Below, in pieces: positions 34,644-43,576 of a stretch of DNA of 64,000 nt. The notes beneath the pieces were generated by a model, which did no database searches, was not told the DNA's origin, and worked only from the letters and a program-made list of their open reading frames with translations. A program made the position numbers and the translations under genes. The stretch is from JBFHFS01 sp041583495 (lineage in GTDB: Bacteria > Bacteroidota > Bacteroidia > Bacteroidales > Marinilabiliaceae). The first letter of the stretch is position 1, and every line of letters starts with the position of its first letter. The DNA lies in NCBI GenBank assembly GCA_041583495.1, contig JBFHFS010000009.1, positions 1 through 64,000 of the forward strand, read 5' to 3'.

Positions 34644-36188
34644 ATGCCCAAAACAACAGCATCATACGATCTCGTCATAATAGGAAGTGGCCCAGGTGGT
34701 TTCGCGGCCGCCAACCGTGGGCTGGACTTCGGCCTCAAGGTTTGTCTGATAGAGGGGGGCCATCTTGGTGGTTCCGGCATCATGAATGGTGCACTGACCT
34801 CGAAAACGATGTATGAACTTTCGATGGACTATTCAGTAGCCTCTCGCGTTGACCGGGGCTACAGAGCCAGCGGCCTCACCGTGGATTACCGGCAGCTGCG
34901 CAAAACCATCTTCCAGGCAGCCAAGGAAAAGCAATATCAGATGCGCAGTCAGATTGAGACGTTTCAGCATCAATCCACCCCCAAAGGGTCGATTACTTTG
35001 GTGACGGGACACGCTTCATTTTTGGACCCTCATACGCTGGAAGTAAAAAAGGAGGAGGAGATCCGGCACATCACCGGTCAAAACTTCCTCATAGCCACAG
35101 GTTCACGCCCGCGCGAATATCCGGGACTGCCTATTGATGGCACACGCATAATCAATTCGGATGGAATACTCTCCCTCTCCGATTTCCCTGAGCGGCTACT
35201 GATTATTGGTTCGGGCATTATTGGCTGTGAATTTGCGACGATCTTCTCAAACTTCAAGCAAACGGAAGTCCATCTTTTGGATCGGGCCAACCGGGTCTTA
35301 CCCTCCGAAGACGATGACATCAGCAGTTTTGTCTCTAAGAACCTGGAGAACAGCGGCGTGAACGTTCACCACACGGCTCAATTGCGCACCATTAACAAAT
35401 GTGACACCCACCTGGAAGTTGTGCTCGACTACGACGACGGTCACAGCAAGGTAATAGAGGTGGATGCAGCGCTAATCGCCATTGGGCGGGTTCCCAACAC
35501 CGATAATATGGGATTGGAAAAAGCAGGCATCCAGCCCGACCAACGGGGCAATTTGCCCATCAACGACGAAGGTCGGGTGCTGAATGACTCCAATCACAGC
35601 CACCTCTTTGCAGCAGGCGACATCACTGGGCAGGCGCACCTATACAGCGTAGCCGAGTTTCAAGGCCGGCTTGCCGTTGAGAGCATCATGAACGCAGCAT
35701 GTTATGCCCCCGACTACTCCAACATGTCGACCTTAATGTTTTTCAAGCCGGAAGTAGCGGCCGTAGGCGCCAATGAGAAGACCCTTCAACAAGCGGGAAT
35801 TCCATATAAAGCGGCCTATTACTCAAACCAGTTGGTTAACCGGGCCATCGCCATGCGCAACACCAACGGTTTTATAAAGATACTGGTGAGTAACGATAAT
35901 GAGCTCCGCATTTTAGGGATGCGCGCCGCCGGCCCGCAGGCTTCGGCCTTCATTGTTTCGGTTGCACACCTCATCAATCAGGGCAACAGCCTCCAGGAAG
36001 TACTCAAAATTTTCTACCCCCACCCCAGCATTGCTGAAGGTATTCAGGAGTGCTTACGGTCCCTTGCCTCCAAGTCGATATATAAGTCACGTGCCTTCCC
36101 CACCTTAATAGAAGTGAGGGAGTGGAAGAATGAAAACAATGGAGAGAAAGATGGTTTCCGGGAGGAAAGAAAAGAAATAAATGAATGA
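34644..36188 (+). CDS. Flavoprotein of the lipoamide dehydrogenase fold lacking the redox disulfide
   Basis: FAD/NAD(P)-dependent oxidoreductase of the pyridine-nucleotide disulfide family: FAD motif VIIGSGPGG (12-20), NAD motif IIGSGIIGCEFATI near 190, AAGDITG near 325 and dimerisation domain from about 365 with HPSIAEG near 455. The active-site segment that normally reads GGTCxNxGCxPSK is GGSGIMNGALTSK, so both redox cysteines are replaced (Gly45, Ala50). Disulfide reductase activity is therefore not expected; a transhydrogenase-like, quinone- or metal-reducing, or sulfur-free role is possible. The C-terminus has a charged tail. Its stop overlaps the start of the next gene by 4 bp. Confidence 0.82.
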   Translation: MPKTTASYDLVIIGSGPGGFAAANRGLDFGLKVCLIEGGHLGGSGIMNGALTSKTMYELSMDYSVASRVDRGYRASGLTVDYRQLRKTIFQAAKEKQYQMRSQIETFQHQSTPKGSITLVTGHASFLDPHTLEVKKEEEIRHITGQNFLIATGSRPREYPGLPIDGTRIINSDGILSLSDFPERLLIIGSGIIGCEFATIFSNFKQTEVHLLDRANRVLPSEDDDISSFVSKNLENSGVNVHHTAQLRTINKCDTHLEVVLDYDDGHSKVIEVDAALIAIGRVPNTDNMGLEKAGIQPDQRGNLPINDEGRVLNDSNHSHLFAAGDITGQAHLYSVAEFQGRLAVESIMNAACYAPDYSNMSTLMFFKPEVAAVGANEKTLQQAGIPYKAAYYSNQLVNRAIAMRNTNGFIKILVSNDNELRILGMRAAGPQASAFIVSVAHLINQGNSLQEVLKIFYPHPSIAEGIQECLRSLASKSIYKSRAFPTLIEVREWKNENNGEKDGFREERKEINE

Positions 36189-37339
36189 AGAACTCAAAGA
36201 ACCGACCTCTTAAAACATTTCTAATCGTTTTTATGGTCTTTTCGGGCACTTATTTTTTGCTGCCCGATTTTTTAATTCCAACTCTAATCTACCAGCACCC
36301 TGGCATAACCGACTATAAAATCTTTAATAACCGCAGGGTGGAAAAAGGAGAGCCACAGCCATGGCCTCTGGCAAGTAATTACAACCGGGTTTCCCCTTCG
36401 GAGGCTTATGCCGACACCTTAAAAGAGTTTAAGACCATTGCCTTCCTGGTCATTCACCACGACTCCCTTCTATTCGAATTCTATGAGGACCCGTTTTCTG
36501 CCAGCAGTCTCTCCAACTCCTTTTCCATGGCAAAAAGCATCGTGGGATTACTGGTGGGCTGCGCCATCGAGGAAGGCTCCATCAAGAGCCTGGACGACAA
36601 AGTTCTGGCTTATCTGCCAAAACTAACCGGGCCCTTTGCCAAGGATTTAACCATTCGCCATTTACTCTCCATGAGCTCAGGCTCCTCCTGGGACGAAAGC
36701 TACAGCTCCATTTTTTCCATGACCACACAGGCTTATTATGGACGGGATTTAGGAAAAACCATCGAACAAATAGAAATTATCGACCCGCCAGGAAAAACCT
36801 TTTCCTACCGCAGTGGGGACACCCAGCTGCTGGCCGGGATCGTGACAGAGGCCACGGGAAAGACCCTGGCCGACTATGCCTCCGAGAAACTATGGAAGCC
36901 TCTGGGCGCGGAGCAGGAGGCCTTATGGTCGCTGGATAAAGCCAATGGAAGGGAGAAGGCTTATTGTTGTTTCAACAGTAATGCCCGGGATTTCGCCCGC
37001 CTGGGCGCGCTGGTATTGAACCAGGGGCAATGGCACAACCAGCAAATCCTTTCGGATGATTATATCAGGGAGAGTATCAGACCTGTGCCCCCACTCACCG
37101 ACCAACACGGGCATGCCGTAAATTACTATGGCTTACAGTGGTGGATCATGCACTACAAAGGATTAGAGATCCCTTATGCCCGCGGCATTCTGGGGCAGTA
37201 CATTTTTATACTGCCTGAGGAGGATGCCATTATAGTAAGACTTGGTCATGAAAGAAGCGAAAACCGGCGAAACAATCATACCCTGGATGCCTATGCATGG
37301 GTCGATCTGGGATTAACCATGATCAGCCGGAATCAATAG
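36185..37339 (+). CDS. Serine hydrolase of the beta-lactamase/class C fold
   Basis: N-terminal hydrophobic segment (about 11-27) acts as signal or anchor, so the enzyme works in the periplasm. The catalytic SxxK is Ser114-Met-Ala-Lys117 in NSFSMAKSIVG; the Tyr motif is SYRSGD near 209. No clear KTG triad is visible near the C-terminus; GILGQYI may stand in. These proteins include esterases, D-aminopeptidases, carboxypeptidases and beta-lactamases; resistance should not be assumed. Translationally coupled to the cysteine-less flavoprotein. The last 7 bases overlap the end of the convergent purF-like gene. Confidence 0.85.
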   Translation: MKNSKNRPLKTFLIVFMVFSGTYFLLPDFLIPTLIYQHPGITDYKIFNNRRVEKGEPQPWPLASNYNRVSPSEAYADTLKEFKTIAFLVIHHDSLLFEFYEDPFSASSLSNSFSMAKSIVGLLVGCAIEEGSIKSLDDKVLAYLPKLTGPFAKDLTIRHLLSMSSGSSWDESYSSIFSMTTQAYYGRDLGKTIEQIEIIDPPGKTFSYRSGDTQLLAGIVTEATGKTLADYASEKLWKPLGAEQEALWSLDKANGREKAYCCFNSNARDFARLGALVLNQGQWHNQQILSDDYIRESIRPVPPLTDQHGHAVNYYGLQWWIMHYKGLEIPYARGILGQYIFILPEEDAIIVRLGHERSENRRNNHTLDAYAWVDLGLTMISRNQ

Positions 37340-39234
37340 GCCCGCGTATTGATTTTTTCTATAAAGTTGATAAATGAAGTATTGACCACCTTATTGCCTC
37401 CCGGCGTTGGGTAATTCCCTGTAAAATACCAGTCGCCAGTATCGTTAGGACATGCTTTGTGCAAATTCTCAACGGTCTGAAAGACAATATCCACCTCTGC
37501 ATGAATCCCAGAAGGTTTGAGCATGCTGGCAATTTTCTCAGAAATCTGGTCATTACTAAAGGGACGGTATATCTCCTTTACATAGTTTACGATCTCCTCT
37601 TTAGGTAAAAATTGTTGCTCTTTACATTTTTTATAAACCTCATCAATAACGTTTTCCATTCCTTTATCACGCAACAATTCTATGGCGGCGGCAAACACAC
37701 AAAAATCCTTTAACCGGGCCATATCGATACCATAGCAGTCGGGGTATCTGATCTGGGGGGCCGATGACACCACAATAATCTTTTTAGGATGAAGCCGGTC
37801 CAATATTTTAAGGATACTCTTTTTAAGAGTGGTACCCCTTACAATCGAATCATCAATGATGACCAGGGTGTCTGTCTGGTTTTTCACAATGCCGTAAGTC
37901 ACATCGTAAACATGGGCCACCAGGTCATCCCGGCTCGAATCGTCGGTAATGAAAGTACGCATTTTGACGTCCTTAATGGCCACCTTCTCAACACGTGGTT
38001 CCACGGCAAGAATTTTAGACAAGGCCTCGGGGGTCAGATCTGAGCCCAAGGCCAGGATCTGTGACTTCTTCTCCTGATCGAGATACTCACGGATGCCTTC
38101 AATCATTCCATAGAAGGCAGTTTCGGCAGTATTGGGGATATAAGAAAACACGGTATTCTCGAGGTCGTAATTTATCTTTTCGAGGATAATTGGGGTAAGC
38201 AGCTTTCCCAGCTGTTTCCTTTCCATATAGATATCCCGGTCGCTGCCCCGGGAGAAATAGATACGCTCGAACGAACAGGACTTACGTTCCTGAGGCACCC
38301 GCACCAGCTCCTCCGACACCCGACCATCCTTCTTAATAATTAAGGCGTTACCAGGCTTGAGTTCCTTCACATCCACCGCCTTGACATTAAGCGCTGTTTG
38401 AATCACGGGGCGTTCCGAAGCAACTACCACGATCTCGTCATCGGCATAATAGGAGGCGGGTCTGATTCCGGATGGGTCGCGCATGACAAAAGCATCCCCA
38501 TGGCCCACCATTCCGGCGATCACATATCCCCCATCCCAACGTCGGCTGGAGCGTTCCAACACTTTTCGGATATCCAGGTCCCGCTCGATGTGGGCCGAAA
38601 TATCTTTATTTTTGTATCCTTCGTTTTTATATTGCCTAAACAGAAGTTGATTTTCCTCATCCAAAAAATGGCCCACATTCTCCAGAATGGATTCGGTATC
38701 GGTATAATCTTTGGGATGCTGACCCAAATCAACCAGGGCGGTGAAGATCTCATCCACATTTGTAAGGTTGAAATTCCCGGCCAACACCAGGTTTCGCGAT
38801 CGCCAATTGTTCTCACGCATCACCGGATGCACGTAATCGAGGTTGTTGTTTCCAAAGGTACCATAGCGAAGATGCCCCAGGTAAAGCTCACCCACAAACC
38901 GGAGATTCTCCTTGGCCCACTCCGGATTTTCCAACAATTCGGGGTGATGGTCATACACGTCATCGAAACCGGCATGAATATTTTGAAAGACGTCCTGAAT
39001 AGGACTGGCATTATTGGAGCGTTCACGTGAGAGGTATTTTTTCCCGGCAGGCTGATCTATTTTCAGACTTACCACCCCGGCACCGTCCTGTCCACGGTTG
39101 TGCTGCTTTTCCATAAGCAGGTACAACTTATTGAGGCCATATCGCCAGGTTCCATACTTCTCCTGATAGTAGCTTAACGGCTTTAACAGCCTAATCAATA
39201 CAATACCACACTCATGCTTTATCTGATCGCTCAT
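37333..39234 (-). CDS. purF: PurF-type amidophosphoribosyltransferase, long form
   Basis: Glutamine PRPP amidotransferase architecture: the N-terminal nucleophile is Cys9 (HECGIVLI) after a short leader that is probably removed, with the class II glutaminase features RGQDGAG and LGHLRYGT. The PRPP-binding loop VIIDDSIVRGTT lies near residue 455. 633 residues exceeds classical PurF (about 470-505) by insertions in the first domain and by a longer C-terminus. Such long forms occur in Bacteroidota, sometimes beside a standard PurF elsewhere, so a paralogous role cannot be excluded. It would catalyse the first committed step of purine synthesis. Confidence 0.85.
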   Translation of the reverse strand: MSDQIKHECGIVLIRLLKPLSYYQEKYGTWRYGLNKLYLLMEKQHNRGQDGAGVVSLKIDQPAGKKYLSRERSNNASPIQDVFQNIHAGFDDVYDHHPELLENPEWAKENLRFVGELYLGHLRYGTFGNNNLDYVHPVMRENNWRSRNLVLAGNFNLTNVDEIFTALVDLGQHPKDYTDTESILENVGHFLDEENQLLFRQYKNEGYKNKDISAHIERDLDIRKVLERSSRRWDGGYVIAGMVGHGDAFVMRDPSGIRPASYYADDEIVVVASERPVIQTALNVKAVDVKELKPGNALIIKKDGRVSEELVRVPQERKSCSFERIYFSRGSDRDIYMERKQLGKLLTPIILEKINYDLENTVFSYIPNTAETAFYGMIEGIREYLDQEKKSQILALGSDLTPEALSKILAVEPRVEKVAIKDVKMRTFITDDSSRDDLVAHVYDVTYGIVKNQTDTLVIIDDSIVRGTTLKKSILKILDRLHPKKIIVVSSAPQIRYPDCYGIDMARLKDFCVFAAAIELLRDKGMENVIDEVYKKCKEQQFLPKEEIVNYVKEIYRPFSNDQISEKIASMLKPSGIHAEVDIVFQTVENLHKACPNDTGDWYFTGNYPTPGGNKVVNTSFINFIEKINTRAY

Positions 39235-39265
39235 AATCCTGACAATAGACTAAAAAATTAAAGGC

Positions 39266-39298
39266 CAAATTTAGCTCTATTTTCTTTAATCACCCAAC
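39266..39298 (-). promoter_or_regulatory. Promoter of the purF-like gene
   Basis: Minus strand GTTG (39295-39298), a 21-nt spacer and TAAATTTG (39266-39273) form a good Bacteroidota promoter about 30 bp before the start codon. Confidence 0.6.
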
Positions 39299-39352
39299 CA
39301 AATATGGCATGAAACCACGAAAAACCCTCTTTTGGAACGATGGAGAACAGCC

Positions 39353-39823
39353 CTATGGCAGGGTCTCTAATTTAATATCGTGAGCTTTAACCACGTAGCA
39401 ATTGGGAAATCCGGACTTTAATTGGTGAAGAAGTGGAAGGGCTTCATGTTTATGCCTAAAGCTACCCACTCTAACCCGCCAAAAGGGGGCGTTGTATTCG
39501 ACATATATTTGTGGAGGAGACAGCAACGAAAGCACTTTACTCTTTATTTCGAGCGCCTCCTGCTTGGCATGGCTGCCTGAACCTGAATAAAGCTGAACTC
39601 TAAAACCTTCAACTCCACCCGACCGTTCATTCATGGCCACATGGGTATTCACCAGTTCCTTCATCTCCGGTGTCTGAAGAATCCTCACCTGCCCATCGCC
39701 CAAACGGCGTGACGCGACCAGGTCGAAAATATCATTATTATATTTCCCTGTTTGCGCAGGCACTTGAGCATACAGCCCGGCACCTGACAGGAGCAAAAAT
39801 AAAACAACTACAAAACCCCTCAT
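39353..39823 (-). CDS. SPOR domain protein, exported
   Basis: A 156-residue protein with a signal peptide (RGFVVVLFLLLSGAGLYA, cut before QVP) and a C-terminal SPOR domain at about 76-150 (GFRVQLYSGSGSHAKQEAL, then FWRVRVGSFRHKHEAL). SPOR domains bind denuded septal glycan strands, so the protein is likely periplasmic and enriched at division sites. TATCTTTG on the minus strand (39842-39849), 19 bp before the start, may be its -7 element. No partner gene is evident. Confidence 0.85.
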   Translation of the reverse strand: MRGFVVVLFLLLSGAGLYAQVPAQTGKYNNDIFDLVASRRLGDGQVRILQTPEMKELVNTHVAMNERSGGVEGFRVQLYSGSGSHAKQEALEIKSKVLSLLSPPQIYVEYNAPFWRVRVGSFRHKHEALPLLHQLKSGFPNCYVVKAHDIKLETLP

Positions 39824-40033
39824 TTACTTCAGATTTAATGGCAAAGATAACCCAAATTGACCAATTTGGAATAAAAAAACATCCGCCCTAATAAGATTTT
39901 GTGTGATTTCCCCCTTGACTGGGCCGGAAAGACAGGGAAGAAACCCACGCCCGCCCCTCGAGGCCAGTAAAAAAAAAACCAGAGCAGGCTACCGGGGCAG
40001 TCACCCATCGTTGCCACCAAAAGATAAAAGAGA

Positions 40034-40873
40034 CTAATCCTTCATAGGTACAACCAGAACGGGAATGTCAGATAAATTAAGCAATTCATTGGCGAAGGGG
40101 CGGAACAAACTCTCAAAGGGATTGAGGGTTTTGCGCAGCGGTATGGCTATGACCGTGGCCTTTTGTTCATGTGCAAAATCGAGGATTCGTTGAGCTTCTC
40201 CTTTCCAATCGAAAGAACAAGTAGAGACCTCCAACGCAAAATTTCTTTTTAGATAACGCTCGGCTTGTCTGGCATACAACTGACTTTTCTCCGGCAAAAG
40301 CCAGACAGATTTCTTTTCGAGTGCCAACAGAGAAACCGAAGCTTTTATCAGCGCAGAAAATCCAGCCGTAATAGGCACTATTTTTCTCAGCCACCGACTA
40401 TCATCCATCGGGATCAAAACCTTATGGGGACCATTCCACTCCATCTCTTTGTGCACGGTAAGCACGGGGCAGGGAGTATTGGAAACCAACCGATAGGCGT
40501 TACTTCCCACCCATCGATCCTCCACGCCGGAAATACCATGTGTTCCCACGACAATCAGGCTGGTATCATCATAAAGGGCCTGGTTGGCAATCTCGCGCAT
40601 CACATTTCCTTCTCTGATCTTATAATCAAATTGACCACCAGGCACATGATAGCCGGCTGAATACTTTCCATTCAAATGCTCCATCCAACTATTTACCTGT
40701 CCCAACAAGCGCATTTCCGGATTATCGCCCGAAAATTCAGGTGCATATCTCTGTCCGTTTTTCACATGAATCATGCGCAATCGGGCCTTAAATTGGTTGG
40801 CCAACTTAATGCCCACATTAAGGGCAAAAACCGAATCTTCCGAAAAGACTACAGGAACGAGGATGCGCTTCAT
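40034..40873 (-). CDS. Tandem universal stress protein
   Basis: Two UspA-like domains: the first starts MKRILVPVVFSEDSVFALNVG and ends with IVVGTHGISGVEDRWVGSNA, the G-2x-G-9x-G type nucleotide loop. The second (about 148-280) is degenerate in that loop (IAIPLRKTLNPFESLFRPFA). Such cytoplasmic proteins respond to starvation or redox stress and bind ATP through the intact domain. An in-frame start at 40957 adds 28 residues of non-Usp sequence; the ATG at 40873 is preferred. Confidence 0.85.
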   Translation of the reverse strand: MKRILVPVVFSEDSVFALNVGIKLANQFKARLRMIHVKNGQRYAPEFSGDNPEMRLLGQVNSWMEHLNGKYSAGYHVPGGQFDYKIREGNVMREIANQALYDDTSLIVVGTHGISGVEDRWVGSNAYRLVSNTPCPVLTVHKEMEWNGPHKVLIPMDDSRWLRKIVPITAGFSALIKASVSLLALEKKSVWLLPEKSQLYARQAERYLKRNFALEVSTCSFDWKGEAQRILDFAHEQKATVIAIPLRKTLNPFESLFRPFANELLNLSDIPVLVVPMKD

Positions 40874-40953
40874 AGAAAATAGATTAATAAGGATTAAGCC
40901 TGTCTGGTGTGGGTCTGATGACCGACCTTTCCGTCGGCCAAACAATTCCCGAT

Positions 40954-40982
40954 ACAAAAAAACCGGAGACTAACATCTCCGG
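40954..40982 (-). terminator. Intrinsic terminator after yebC
   Basis: Reading on the minus strand, CCGGAGA-6 nt-TCTCCGG is followed at once by T7 (plus strand A-rich at 40956-40962). It lies 75 bp downstream of the yebC stop. Confidence 0.75.
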
Positions 40983-41056
40983 CCCCACTGTCAAATCACT
41001 AACACGTTAATGCAGTATACGTAACAGATAAAAAGTGGTTGCAAAAAGCTCTAATT

Positions 41057-41806
41057 TTAAGCCCCCTCAAGAGCTAAAGCCAACTCATCGGTCATTTCCA
41101 GGTTATGGAAAACGTTTTGCACATCATCATTATCCTCCAGTAAATCAATTAATTTCAATACTTTTCGAGCGCCCTCCAGGTCCAGTTCTTTGGTTAAATT
41201 AGGAATCCTTTGCAGGGACTGGCTTTCCGGGGAAATCCCCATCTCCTCCAGTTTTTTGGACACATTGCCAAAATCCTCCATTGCTGAGGTAACCATAATC
41301 ATTTGATCCTCCAGCACAACCTCTTCCACCCCTGCATCAATAATCTCCAACTCGAATTCCTCCAGGTCGATATCATCCTTGGGAATAGCAAAAATTCCTT
41401 TTCGATCGAAGAGGAAACCCAGGGAGCCATTGGTTCCCAGGCTCCCCCCGGACTTGGAGAAAGCCGCCCGGATACTACTAATGGTCCGGTTGTGATTATC
41501 GGTAAGGCACTCCACAAAGACGGCGACTCCCGAAGCGGCATAACCCTCGAAGGTCATCTCATCGAAGGAGGAGGCATCTTTATCTGCCCTGCTGATGGCT
41601 CTGGCAATATTATCCTTGGGCATATTCACACCCTTGGCATTCTGAATGGCCAAACGAAGCCTTGGATTGCTCTCCGGGTCCGCATTTCCACCCTCTTTAA
41701 TCGCCACTGTTATCTCTTTTGATATTCGGGAAAAAATCTTTGCCTTTTTGGAATCCAGGGCGCCTTTTTTTCTTTTAATGGTTGACCATTTACTATGTCC
41801 TGACAT
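41057..41806 (-). CDS. yebC: YebC/PmpR family regulator or translation factor
   Basis: A 249-residue member of the YebC/TACO1 family, with the signature start SGHSKWSTIKRKKGALDSKKAK, domain II around GYAASGVAVFVECLTDNHNRT and SKSGGSLGTNGSLGFLF. The family has been described both as a transcription regulator and as a ribosome-associated factor easing translation of polyproline stretches; sequence does not decide. Divergent from miaB; terminated by the hairpin at 40954. Confidence 0.93.
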   Translation of the reverse strand: MSGHSKWSTIKRKKGALDSKKAKIFSRISKEITVAIKEGGNADPESNPRLRLAIQNAKGVNMPKDNIARAISRADKDASSFDEMTFEGYAASGVAVFVECLTDNHNRTISSIRAAFSKSGGSLGTNGSLGFLFDRKGIFAIPKDDIDLEEFELEIIDAGVEEVVLEDQMIMVTSAMEDFGNVSKKLEEMGISPESQSLQRIPNLTKELDLEGARKVLKLIDLLEDNDDVQNVFHNLEMTDELALALEGA

Positions 41807-41854
41807 AAAATTTCGAATATTAGTTTTTTAAATTACCCAAACTGAGTGGTTCCG

Positions 41855-41904
41855 GCTCAATGGATCAAGTTGAGCGATACTTCGTTGCACTCATCTCGCT
41901 CAAC
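41855..41904. repeat. Alternating inverted repeats between yebC and miaB
   Basis: GCTCAA (41855-41860), TTGAGCGA (41870-41877) and TCGCTCAA (41896-41903) can pair in two exclusive ways; GTTGAGCGA and TCGCTCAAC form a perfect 9-bp stem with an 18-nt loop. It lies about 140 bp upstream of the miaB promoter and 50 bp before yebC. Could be an operator, part of a yebC leader, or a small repeat remnant. The rest of the 298-bp gap shows only the miaB promoter. Confidence 0.4.
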
Positions 41905-42046
41905 TCAGGTTTTATTTGATTTGGCCTGTCACGCAAGATTATGCGGTGAGCAGGCAAATTTACTAAAAATGCAAGACCCACACAAACAACTGACAATATA
42001 CCACTTAGAGTTTAAACAGCGGTCTATAAATGAGCATTTAAGGTCA

Positions 42047-42078
42047 GTTGGGGAAGTGGCTGAGATACATTAACTTTG
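42047..42078 (+). promoter_or_regulatory. Promoter of miaB
   Basis: GTTG (42047-42050), a 20-nt spacer and TAACTTTG (42071-42078) match the Bacteroidota consensus; the start codon is 26 bp downstream. Confidence 0.7.
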
Positions 42079-42104
42079 TACCCAATTTTGGATAATTGTG
42101 AGTT

Positions 42105-43520
42105 ATGGAAGAGAAGGGTAAAAAAATCAAAGATATGGGTTCCGAAAACGTCTTGAGCTACGAGGCCAATGGGAAACGGTTATTTATTGAGACCTATGGC
42201 TGCCAGATGAATCTGGCAGACAGCGAAGTGGTGGCCTCCATCATGCAGATGGATGGCTTTGAAATAACCAGGAGCAACCAGGAGGCAGATGCCATCTTTA
42301 TCAACACCTGCTCCATCAGGGACAATGCCGAGCAGAGAGTTTTGGGCAGGATCAGGGAGCTGAAAGCCTTAAAGCGCAAAAAGCCTTCCCTGGTGATTGG
42401 CATTATCGGCTGTATGGCCGAGCGGGCTAAAGAAGAGCTTTTTTCGGAGGGTGCCGACCTGGTGGTTGGACCCGATGCCTACCTGGACTTACCCAACCTG
42501 GTAAGCCTGGCCGAGCAGGGAGAGCAGGCTATAAATGTGGAACTATCGACCACCGAGACCTATCGGGACATCTTGCCTAAGCGGCTGGGGCCCAACAAGA
42601 TTTCGGCCTTTGTAAGCATCATGCGAGGATGCAACAATTTTTGCACCTATTGCATCGTCCCTTACACCAGAGGACGTGAAAGAAGCCGGGATCCCCAGAG
42701 CATACAACAGGAGATTGAGAATCTTGCCAGGGAAGGTTACAAGGAGATTACGCTGTTAGGACAGAATGTGAATTCCTACCAATGGACCGGAGATGGGGAT
42801 AAGAACGGCGCCTTAAACTTCCCCGGGTTGCTGGAGAGGATTGCTTCTACTTTTTCCGATTTGAGGATCAGGTTTACCACCTCCCACCCCAAAGACATGA
42901 GCGATGAAACCCTGCAAACCATGGCCCGGCACTCCAACCTATGCAAACACATTCATCTGCCTTTACAATCGGGCAGCAGCCGTATTCTGAAGTTAATGAA
43001 CCGAAAATACACGGCCGACTGGTACAAAGACCGGGTAGAGGCCATCCGAAGAATCCTTCCGGGTTGTGGCATCACCACCGATCTGTTTTGCGGATTTCAC
43101 TCCGAGACCGAAGAGGACCATCAACAAACCCTGGAGATGATGCAATGGGCAGGCTTCGACATGGCCTACATGTTTAAGTACTCCGAACGACCCGGCACCT
43201 ATGCCAGCCGGAAACTTGAGGATAACGTACCCGAAGAGACCAAGAGCCGCCGACTGCAGGAGATTATTCATCTGCAAAATGAATTGTCCAGAAAGAGCAA
43301 CCAACAAGATATCGGGCAAACCTTTGAAGTATTGATAGAAGGGATTTCCAAGAAATCGACCGCCGAATTCTTTGGCCGTACCTCACAAAACAAGGTAGTG
43401 GTATTCCCACGAGAAAACTACAAAGTAGGTGACAGGGCCCAAGTTGTCATCACCGATGCCTCGCAAGCCACGTTATTAGGCCTTGCAAAAGCCAAAAAAG
43501 AAAATATTGAAGCCGGTTAA
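42105..43520 (+). CDS. miaB: tRNA i6A37 methylthiotransferase MiaB
   Basis: Radical SAM enzyme converting i6A37 to ms2i6A37 in tRNAs reading UNN codons. The first cluster uses the cysteines in ETYGCQMN (near 33), NTCSIRDNA (near 69) and IIGCMAER (near 103). The radical SAM motif is CNNFCTYC near 177-184, followed by PYTRGRERSR; the TRAM domain occupies about 400-465. CQMNLADSE distinguishes it from MtaB (3714). 471 residues. Confidence 0.95.
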   Translation: MEEKGKKIKDMGSENVLSYEANGKRLFIETYGCQMNLADSEVVASIMQMDGFEITRSNQEADAIFINTCSIRDNAEQRVLGRIRELKALKRKKPSLVIGIIGCMAERAKEELFSEGADLVVGPDAYLDLPNLVSLAEQGEQAINVELSTTETYRDILPKRLGPNKISAFVSIMRGCNNFCTYCIVPYTRGRERSRDPQSIQQEIENLAREGYKEITLLGQNVNSYQWTGDGDKNGALNFPGLLERIASTFSDLRIRFTTSHPKDMSDETLQTMARHSNLCKHIHLPLQSGSSRILKLMNRKYTADWYKDRVEAIRRILPGCGITTDLFCGFHSETEEDHQQTLEMMQWAGFDMAYMFKYSERPGTYASRKLEDNVPEETKSRRLQEIIHLQNELSRKSNQQDIGQTFEVLIEGISKKSTAEFFGRTSQNKVVVFPRENYKVGDRAQVVITDASQATLLGLAKAKKENIEAG

Positions 43521-43552
43521 TTGTGAAAACTGATTTGTTTAAAGTAAATTTG
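43521..43552 (+). promoter_or_regulatory. Promoter between miaB and the acyltransferase
   Basis: TTG (43521-43523), a 21-nt spacer and TAAATTTG (43545-43552), immediately after miaB, suggest that the next gene has its own promoter 24 bp before its start. Confidence 0.5.
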
Positions 43553-43576
43553 TCGGTCTAAACATAAAAAAAGAGA

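Noticed and set aside
36185..37339. Serine hydrolase as an antibiotic-resistance beta-lactamase
   Set aside because: SxxK is present, but the Tyr motif and absent KTG are not those of class C enzymes; many such proteins are esterases or peptidases.
38398..39030. A 210-codon plus-strand frame antisense to the purF-like gene
   Set aside because: Explained by codon usage of the opposite strand; no start context or motif.
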